From the NCBI GenBank assembly GCA_029255685.2, contig CM055312.2, positions 51,866,202 through 51,930,201 of the forward strand: a DNA stretch of 64,000 bases. Direction: 5' to 3'. Origin of the DNA: Silene conica. Lineage: Eukaryota > Streptophyta > Magnoliopsida > Caryophyllales > Caryophyllaceae. Of the stretch, positions 57,366 to 64,000 are shown in pieces. Every line of letters starts with the position of its first letter. Positions within the stretch are counted from its first letter, which is position 1. Made by a program: the position numbers and the translations under genes. Under the pieces are notes generated by a model that was not told the DNA's origin, ran no database searches, and was given only the letters and a program-made list of their open reading frames with translations.

Positions 57366-60300
57366 ATGGCTCGTACTTGGATGATTAATGGGAAAAAGGG
57401 CGAAGTAGAATATGATGCCGGGTTAGCTGAATTTTATGACTTCGTAATAAAGAACGTGAAAGAAAAATCTAGTATGGCGTGCCCTTGTGATATGTGCCGG
57501 AATATTAGGTATATGAGCTTTGGAGATGTAAGAATACATTTAAATAAGACAAATTTTAATCCAAAATACACTTGTTGGATTTTCCATGGAGAATCACAAA
57601 ATTTAGATGGAATAGATGTCCAATTTGGGGAGATTGAGAGAGAAACATGCTTGAGTGACGATGAAGAGCCCGATGAGTCTAATTCACTAGAAGATCCGGG
57701 TTGTAATATGAATACTGAGGCAGGAGATGGGTGCGATATGTTGGATAAATCATGGGGAGATATGTTTGGAGGTGATGAGCAAGAAGGTATTGTAGATGAA
57801 ACTGATGAGGATCTTGATGAAAATGATTTGGAGGATACCAGTGTTGTATTGGAGAAATTGAAAGATTCCGAAGTGCCTCTTTATAGTAGTTGTAAGCACA
57901 CTAAATTGGCAGCTCTTGTTAAGTTATATAATTTAAAAGCAACAAATGGGTGGAGTGACAAGAGTTTCACAGACCTCCTGAAATTATTAAAGGACATGCT
58001 CCCCGAAAATAATGTACTTCCCGATCGTACATATGAGGCAAAGAAGCTACTTAGGGGAATTGGTATGAAATATGAAAAAATCCACGCATGTCCCAATGAT
58101 TGCATATTATATCGCAAAGGATATGCTAATCTCACTAGTTGTCCAGTGTGTAAGGAATGGCGATATCAAAAGAAGGAGGGGATCCCAGCTAAAGTTTTGT
58201 GGTACTTTCCAATAATTCCTAGGTTGATACGATTATTTGCGAATAAAGATGATGCCAAATTACTCACATGGCATAGTACATCGAAAGCAAATGATGGGAA
58301 GTTGAGACACCCGGCCGATGGGAAAGACTGGAAGTTTATTGATGCAAAATATCCCGAGTTTGGCAAAGAACCCAGAAATCTCCGCCTTGCACTCTCCACT
58401 GATGGGATGAATCCCTTTGGAAATTTGAGTAGTCAACATAGTACTTGGCCGGTGTTTTTAGCTATTTACAATTTGCCTCCATATCTTTGCATGAAACGAA
58501 AATATTTGATGTTGTCTTTATTGATTTCTGGTCCTAAAGAACCTGGTAATGATATAGATGTCTACTTAGAGCCTCTTCTTGACGATTTGAGATTGTTGTG
58601 GGATGAAGGGATACGAGTGTTTGATGCCTACCAGAATAGTTATTTCAATTTGAAAGCAATGTTACTATGTACTATTTCTGACTTTCCTGCGTATGGTAAT
58701 CTATCTGGACACACTGTGCACGGGAAAGAGGCTTGCCCCTTGTGTGGAGAAGATGTCGATTCTTGTTATTTGAAGTTTTCTCGTAAGCAAGCGTACTTGG
58801 GATACCGTAGGTTCTTGGACCCTGATCATTCATATCGTAAGCTACAAAAACCATTCAATGGAAAACCTGAACATCGATCTCCTCCTAAGATATTAACCGG
58901 TCATGAAGTATATGAAAGAGTGAAAAAAATTGAGATAACTTATGGGAAGAAGGGTTCTAAATTAGCGTCTCGGGGATATAAGAAGATGTCTCCTCTTTTT
59001 GAAAAACTTCCATATTGGCGTGACCTCTCTATAAGATATTGCTTAGATGTTATGCATATTGAGAAAAATGTGTGTGACAATATAATCAACACTCTTCTGA
59101 ATGTTCCGAATAAGTCAAAAGACAACACATCAGCTAGGATGGACATGGTGGATATGAAAATCAGACCTGAGTTGGCACCAGAAAAGAAAGGAACACGATA
59201 TTATTTGCCTCCGGCTGCTCATACACTTTCAAGAAAGGAGAAAACAGAGTTTTGTGAGTGCTTAAGTAGTGTTAAAGTGCCGGAGGGATATTCTTCCAAT
59301 ATCAACAGCCTAGTATCAATGACAGATCTTAAGCTTGTTGGTTTAAAGTCTCACGATTGTCATACTTTGATGCAACAACTACTACCAGTGGCTATACGTT
59401 CGATTTTACCTAAAAAAGTTCGATTCGCCATAAGTAGGTTTTGCTTTTTCTTCAATGCCATATGCAATAAAGTGTTAGATCCCAAGGAGTTGGAGTCTTT
59501 GCAAAAACTAATTGTCACTTCTCTTTGTCAATTGGAAATGTACTTTCCTCCTTCATTTTTCACAATAATGGTGCATTTAACTGTACACTTGGTTAGAGAA
59601 ATCAAATACCTTGGTCCAGTTTATCTAAGGTATCAATATCCTTTTGAGAGATTGATGAAAGTGTATAAGGATTATACATCTAATAGATATCGTCCTGAAG
59701 GGTCTATTGCTGAGCGTGCAATCACGGATGAAGCACTTTTTTATTGCTATGCACACTTGTCAGATTCTGAGCTACCTGGGATTCCTAAGAATAAGCACAG
59801 TGAGTGGATGATGGGCAAAGGTCTTAGGGGTCATGTTCGTCTAGATATGGCAACTGAGAAATGGCATATAGCACATACATATGTTCTTCATAACGAGGAT
59901 GAGGTACAGCCGTACATTGAGGAACACAAGGCATTGTTGAAGGCGAAGCATCGAAATAAATCAGAGATGTGGATCGCAAGTGAGCACAATAAGACTTTTA
60001 GAGTTTGGTTCAAGGGTCGAGTTATAGAAGACTTGCAACAATATCCTGAGTATATTTCTTCTAGATTACAGAGGCTTTGTTTTGGGCCTAAGACTTTTGC
60101 ATCGTCTTATACTGGTTATGCCGTTAATGGATCCACCTTTTACACTCGTGGGCAAGATGACATGAGCACGATGCAAAATAGTGGTGTTAGTGTAGAGGCA
60201 GAAGGCATGCATTTTGCTAGTTCGAAAGATAAGAAACCAGTTTTAAGTCAAATGCATTATTATGGATTCATTGAAGAGATTTGGGAGTTAGATTACACAG

Positions 60301-60689
60301 ATTTTCTAATACCTATATTTGGATGCAAGTGGATTGAAACTACTAGTGGAGTTCGCAAGGATGAACTAGGATTCACCTTAGTAAATCTTAATAAATTTGG
60401 TCATAAGGAGGATCCTTTTATTATAGGGACACAAGCGAAACAAGTATTTTATGTCACCGATCCATCGGATAAAAAGTGGTCAGTTGTGCTATCTGTAAGA
60501 AGTAAGACCACAATGGATAGTTGCGATGACGATGTGGTATTTGAGGGCTTTGATCCTCGTGTACCACATTTAGATGATACGGATATATTCGAGCCTTCTA
60601 GTTTATATGTTCGTGATGACCATGACGAAGGGATATGGACCAATACCGAGTCTTCTTCTAAAAAACGCCCTCGCGGTTTTGACGCATGA
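57366..60689 (+). CDS. CACTA TNP2-type transposase
   Basis: An intact 1107-codon frame encodes the large CACTA protein that cuts and rejoins element ends. The N-terminus (about residues 3-75) matches the transposase-associated domain, with WMINGKKGEVEYDAG and the CPCDMCRN zinc-type motif. An acidic stretch follows at about 85-165. The TNP2 core (about 290-580) includes HPADGKDWKFIDAKYPEF, LALSTDGMNPFGNLSS (D346 is a candidate catalytic Asp), GPKEPGNDIDVYLEPLLDDL, DFPAYGNLSGHTVHG, ACPLCGED and DVMHIEKNVCDNI. A DUF4218-like region lies at about 665-790 (FPPSFFTIMVHLTVHLVREI, PFERLMKVYK) and a DUF4216-like region at about 963-1040 (YYGFIEEIWELDY to LVNLNKFGHKEDPFI). It ends with a basic KKRPRG signal. 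The ATG at 57366 is the first in frame before the domain and follows a TTATGTAG acceptor-like site. Confidence 0.95.
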   Translation: MARTWMINGKKGEVEYDAGLAEFYDFVIKNVKEKSSMACPCDMCRNIRYMSFGDVRIHLNKTNFNPKYTCWIFHGESQNLDGIDVQFGEIERETCLSDDEEPDESNSLEDPGCNMNTEAGDGCDMLDKSWGDMFGGDEQEGIVDETDEDLDENDLEDTSVVLEKLKDSEVPLYSSCKHTKLAALVKLYNLKATNGWSDKSFTDLLKLLKDMLPENNVLPDRTYEAKKLLRGIGMKYEKIHACPNDCILYRKGYANLTSCPVCKEWRYQKKEGIPAKVLWYFPIIPRLIRLFANKDDAKLLTWHSTSKANDGKLRHPADGKDWKFIDAKYPEFGKEPRNLRLALSTDGMNPFGNLSSQHSTWPVFLAIYNLPPYLCMKRKYLMLSLLISGPKEPGNDIDVYLEPLLDDLRLLWDEGIRVFDAYQNSYFNLKAMLLCTISDFPAYGNLSGHTVHGKEACPLCGEDVDSCYLKFSRKQAYLGYRRFLDPDHSYRKLQKPFNGKPEHRSPPKILTGHEVYERVKKIEITYGKKGSKLASRGYKKMSPLFEKLPYWRDLSIRYCLDVMHIEKNVCDNIINTLLNVPNKSKDNTSARMDMVDMKIRPELAPEKKGTRYYLPPAAHTLSRKEKTEFCECLSSVKVPEGYSSNINSLVSMTDLKLVGLKSHDCHTLMQQLLPVAIRSILPKKVRFAISRFCFFFNAICNKVLDPKELESLQKLIVTSLCQLEMYFPPSFFTIMVHLTVHLVREIKYLGPVYLRYQYPFERLMKVYKDYTSNRYRPEGSIAERAITDEALFYCYAHLSDSELPGIPKNKHSEWMMGKGLRGHVRLDMATEKWHIAHTYVLHNEDEVQPYIEEHKALLKAKHRNKSEMWIASEHNKTFRVWFKGRVIEDLQQYPEYISSRLQRLCFGPKTFASSYTGYAVNGSTFYTRGQDDMSTMQNSGVSVEAEGMHFASSKDKKPVLSQMHYYGFIEEIWELDYTDFLIPIFGCKWIETTSGVRKDELGFTLVNLNKFGHKEDPFIIGTQAKQVFYVTDPSDKKWSVVLSVRSKTTMDSCDDDVVFEGFDPRVPHLDDTDIFEPSSLYVRDDHDEGIWTNTESSSKKRPRGFDA

Positions 60690-61133
60690 TTAGGTACGAT
60701 TTATTAATTTTTTTTTTTTTTTTATTATTATTAATATTATTATTATTAAATTATTATTATTATTATTAAATGCTTTTCCTTTTTTTTACTATGGGCAGCA
60801 ACGACCTGACTTCAGTCCAAGCAACGCTTCAGTCCAAGCAACGCTCCAGTCCCATTATTATTATTATTATTATTATTATTATCATATAGAATCATTTAGT
60901 TTTCTTGGTTGTTTATTTTTGCTTAGTGGCAGTATGAGACTTCTTGTAATTTGCTCCATTATTGATGTTTTAATATAATTTCTCACATTTTACCGCTTTT
61001 TATCAGAAGCATTCCTATCTACATTTCTTATATGTTTTCCTATCTTGCATGTTCCAGTGACTTGCTTTCCCTGTTGTGACTTGCTTTCCCTGTTCTGACT
61101 TGCTATCCCTGTTTTTTTTTGTACAGTTGAACA
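60690..61133 (+). other. Spacer between the two CACTA genes, with three simple repeats
   Basis: TTATTA microsatellites occur at about 60711-60770 and 60854-60890. A 17-bp unit (CTTCAGTCCAAGCAACG) is repeated about three times at 60797-60852, and a roughly 19-bp unit (GACTTGCTTTCCCTGTT) three times at about 61058-61113. The last repeat forms the pyrimidine tract of a TTTTTGTACAG acceptor-like site ending at 61126, just before the next gene's start. Confidence 0.8.
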
Positions 61134-64000
61134 ATGGGCCCGCAAAAACGTAAAAGAAGTCGAAAGAACAACTCTGTTGAGGACGCAAGCGGAAAGAAGG
61201 GGATATCTTCTCACAGGGGCCGAACTGTTTTAGATATGGCTGCAAGAGCTATTAAAGAGAAACAACCCATACAACTTGAGTGGGACGAAGAAGATAAATT
61301 GCCGACAGGAAAATATGCATCTAAGTTTAGTTCATGGATAGGCGTGACTGTTCGGGGGAATGTTAGTCCCGCACTGGAGAGTTGGGAGGATGTGGATCAA
61401 CCGACGTTGAACCTTATGCTGAGTGAACTGACGGTATGTTATTTTAACCATGTTCTAAGTTTTTTTGCTTCATGTTCTAAGTTAGTATAATACAATCTAT
61501 ATAATGATATCGCTTATTATTCATATAACTTCGATTTTAATATAAGTGAGTCACTATTATTACTTCGACTTACATGTGAAAACCTAAGAACAGAAATAAC
61601 TTATTTTTAACAAAGTAATACTTTAATTTAAAAGGGAAGTTAAAAATACCCGGTTTTCATTCTCGCTCCGAAATATTGTTGAAGTTAATTTGGTCAATGG
61701 AAACTATCATGATGAACTTGTCAAAGCGATTTGTTGGTTTTAAAGGATCCAAGTACCTCTATAATCAACCGTGGAGATATAAGCTACTCAATTAGTCCGA
61801 GTATTTTTTCACATAATAAAATCGTATCTTAATATAAAATCGTCTTAACTTGGATTTACGAGAATTCAAAGTTAAGTATAGAGAACATGATCTAACTGGC
61901 AATAAGTATAAAGGTCGTCATGCCAAATGTGCCTCTCACTTATTCACTTAGTTCCTATTTTTTCTGCTACTGCCACTCTGCACTATCCCATCTACTGCTG
62001 CTACATACCACACGCACTACTATCTCCTATTGTACTATATTGTCTATGTATACCGACTGCATATATACTTCACTCATGCTCACACGCACTACTACCTGCT
62101 GCTACCGTCACTCTGGCTTGCCTAAGTTGCTGCCCACAGTTAACTACTCTGCCCACTGCTCTTACTACTGTCCCTACGTGCTGCACTGCCCCTGAGCATC
62201 CCCACGAACAAAACATTTACAGGGAACCATACTTTAATTAGCCTCCATGTTAGCGGTTCCGTAGAGATCACACCCGAAACAAAGAAAGTTGAGACAATAA
62301 GTACAGAAACCAAGTTCTGCAAACAGAAAAAGAACCAGTCACATGAAATGCGCCTGGTTTTACGGGACTGATACGCGTCTGATATGCGTCTGTTTTCAGG
62401 TCCGTTACGCGTCTGTTTATGGGTCTGTTCAGGTCTGGTTGAGCGTTTGTTCTGGCATATTATATTTGGCAAATAGGAGACTGATCTATATTTGGCAAAT
62501 AGGAGACTGAGGAAATGGCCAGCAGTAGGATGAAATAGCAGTAGGATGATAGAAAGACTAAGGAACAATGATAGGTGTGCAGTAACACCATAACAATGAT
62601 AAGTACATGGGGCTCTTGTTCAAGGGCAAAAACTCTTCCCTTGCACATTACTGCTCTCGAATCCCCCAAGTTGCCGATTATTAGGTGATCTTCCTGCAAA
62701 GGAGAACAACTTGTAAATGTTAGCGGTATGAGTAACCAATTTTGGGCATTGGGGTAATGTTTTTGTTAATATTGACACAGTGTTGTTTCCATTTCCAATT
62801 GAGGGGTCGACACTTAACTAATTAAAAGTTTGTTCATATTTCAGGGTGCTTTCCATGTCATTGAAGAGCGTCACGATTGGTGTCTCCAAAAGATGGCTGA
62901 ATTATGGAGAAAATGGAAATGCACTTTGGTTCGTGAGTGGATGTATGATGAGACGGGAGCTATCCAGAAGACACCACCACCCTTGTATAAGCAGATTACA
63001 CAAGATGATTGGAACAAGTTTCTGGCATCTCACACTAGTGAAAAATTCAAGGTAATATTTCTATTTTTGTAGACACGCAAATAATTTCATGATAATATAT
63101 ATATATGTATATAGTATCTCTCGTACTATTTTTCACTCTATATGATTTATGTTATTAGGCGATCAGTGATAAGAACAAGGAGAATGCCTCTAAAAAAAAG
63201 GGGAAATACTTTGGCTCACGAGCAGGATATCGAGGGATTCAAGTTAAAGTCGTAAGTTCTATGTATTGGTTTCATTTTTTAGCTAACTTCCAGATCAAAA
63301 GTTGGCATGAATTTTCATGAACTCTCTTCTTTTTTGATAGAAAGAAGATTTAGCTGCCAAGGGAAAACAAGTGGAAAAAGTTGATCGATATTTAACTTGG
63401 CTAAGGGCTCACAAGTCAGCGAAAGGGGACATGACTGATTATGATAAGGAAGTTGCTTTGAAAATTGTAAGTTGAACATTTTTGTAATTTAACTCGGTTT
63501 AGTTCAGTTGTTTAATTTATTAGTGCTATTTATTCATTTTTTTTGGCTGCTAAAAACTCAATTAATATTGGTGATTTGCAGGAATCCCTTGAAAAGGATG
63601 TTGAGGCTGGATTATTTGTGCCCGAAGGACGGGAAGACATACTCGCTAAGGCGATAGGCAAGCCTGAGCATCCGGGCCGTGTGCGAGGAATTCCTAACGG
63701 TATTTCCATAACAGAGTATTTTGGGAAGGGACCAAAAAAACCGACAAGAGGAGAGTTGTGCGAGAAGATCAATTATATGCAACAGCAAATTGATGACTTG
63801 GAAAAGCTGAAATCAGTGATGATGCAGTTTTGGCTAACTGGTGAGAAGCCAAGTACTAAAGTATTAGACGATTTAATGCACGGAGGAGCATCTATGAGTA
63901 CCGAGGGATCGACAAATTCTGCATCACTACACGTGAGTGAAGAGACACCCCGAGAGGAGACACCCCGAGAGGAGACACCCCGAGAGGAGGATTACCAAAC
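61134..64000 (+). CDS. CACTA second gene, Transposase_24-like (Ptta/En/Spm) protein, five exons, 3' end beyond window
   Basis: Proposed exons are 61134-61433, 62845-63051, 63159-63251, 63341-63466 and 63582 to beyond 64000. Every exon is a multiple of three, every intron starts GT and ends AG, and all introns are phase 0. The product starts with a basic MGPQKRKRSRKN segment and continues with GKYASKFSSWIGVTVRG, then WCLQKMAELWRKWKC, a KYFGSRAGYRGIQ segment, and KAIGKPEHPGRVRGIPNG followed by ITEYFGKGPKKPTRGE. This order matches the plant Transposase_24 (Ptta/En/Spm) family, the usual partner gene of TNP2, whose product is thought to bind subterminal repeats. A probable coiled-coil stretch (LCEKINYMQQQIDDLEKLK) follows, then a repeated ETPRE segment at 63942-63986. 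Intron 1 (1411 bp) holds the captured PP2C fragments. Confidence 0.88.
61434..62289 (+). other. Intron 1 of the second CACTA gene, left part
   Basis: It begins GTATGTT and contains AT-rich sequence, then a C/T-rich CTACTGCTGC-like stretch at about 61950-62200. The ORFs at 61920-62241 read this biased stretch and are not supported. Confidence 0.65.
62290..62693 (-). pseudogene. Captured protein phosphatase 2C (PP2C) gene fragments
   Basis: On the minus strand an acceptor-like TTTGCAG is followed at 62693 by a frame reading EDHLIIGNLGDSRAVM, which matches the conserved plant PP2C segment around IGNLGDSRAV, whose Asp is near the metal centre. It passes straight into CKGRVFALEQEPHV, which resembles a PP2C segment that normally lies some 30-40 residues further on, so a short internal piece appears deleted. 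A second acceptor-like TTCTGTTTGCAG precedes NLVSVLIVS at 62316-62290, resembling the PP2C segment after the AMARAFGDF region; this part is weaker. Both fragments keep the normal gene order, with intron-like sequence between them that includes a 25-bp tandem duplication at about 62461-62511. The whole is antisense within intron 1 of the transposon gene and cannot encode a phosphatase. Confidence 0.75.
63942..63986 (+). repeat. 15-bp in-frame coding repeat, three units
   Basis: The unit GAGACACCCCGAGAG repeats three times without change (63942, 63957 and 63972), encoding ETPRE repeats in the Transposase_24-like product. Perfect identity suggests recent slippage. Confidence 0.95.

Larger units (their letters stand above)
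55746..64000 (+). mobile_element. CACTA (En/Spm) DNA transposon, left end and genes, cut by window edge
   Basis: The element probably begins CACTATAG at 55746 and runs past the right edge. It has a subterminal repeat array (about 55890-56225), a TNP2-type transposase gene and a second, spliced gene with a Transposase_24-like product, the standard gene pair of plant CACTA elements. The exact start is inferred from the CACTA motif before a GGCGCGAG-containing subterminal region; the right inverted repeat is outside the window. The solo LTR to the left has a duplication (GTACA) covering the first two bases of the proposed start, so it apparently inserted at the very end of this element. The intact TNP2 frame suggests the element is or recently was active. 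Confidence 0.85.

Noticed and set aside
62604-62693. A functional PP2C phosphatase gene
   Set aside because: Only short segments remain, with an internal gap and no catalytic remainder, and they lie antisense in a transposon intron.

Overview
The window is almost wall-to-wall transposable elements from a flowering plant, probably a eudicot with a large, repeat-rich genome. The evidence is plant-type Copia and chromovirus-like Gypsy LTR retrotransposons primed by initiator tRNA-Met (TGGTATCAGAGC sites), a CACTA (En/Spm) transposon with the plant TNP2 plus Transposase_24 gene pair, a Stowaway-like MITE, AT-rich intergenic DNA and plant-type introns. I found no intact host gene, structural RNA gene or CRISPR array.

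Layout. From the left edge to 51620 the backbone is a minus-strand, coding-poor Gypsy-type element in a three-LTR array: LTR-A (ends 14958), internal A, LTR-B (29303-32133), internal B, LTR-C (48924-51620). Three insertions sit in it, each carrying a further insertion. (1) A minus-strand Copia element (left edge to 12853) lies in LTR-A; its integrase is split by a gag-only non-autonomous LTR element (301-8620, target duplication CACAC). (2) A non-coding large LTR element (15211-26632, duplication TTATG) lies in internal A and holds a solo LTR of a sister family (20392-22866, duplication CTAGA). (3) A plus-strand Copia element (33982-47315, duplication AAATT) lies in internal B; it has a nearly complete gag-pol frame, and its leader is split by an internally deleted minus-strand relative (36135-40657, duplication GGAAC).

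Right of 51620 come a Stowaway-like MITE (51658-51852), an unresolved stretch with a 42-bp minisatellite and an unrecognised minus-strand ORF, a solo LTR with Tat/Ogre-like features (54193-55742, duplication GTACA), and a CACTA transposon from about 55746 past the right edge. The CACTA element has subterminal repeats, an intact TNP2-type transposase gene (57366-60689), and a spliced second gene with a Transposase_24-like product (61134 to beyond 64000). The large first intron of that second gene carries, in antisense, what look like exon fragments of a captured protein phosphatase 2C gene.

The most interesting signals are: (a) serial polypurine tract plus U3-start modules upstream of the 3' LTR in both Copia and Gypsy elements, with target duplications showing that one Copia copy moved its LTR boundary 74 bp upstream; (b) clusters of short palindromes at the same places in two Copia leaders, with the motif changed in concert between them (CTCGATCGAG versus GGTCGACC), and the CTCGATCGAG version also present in an unrelated Gypsy-type solo LTR; (c) a gag-only element inserted in its likely helper family; (d) a nested element whose LTRs differ more than those of its older host; and (e) the PP2C fragments inside the CACTA intron. 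All coordinates, comparisons and translations were made by eye.
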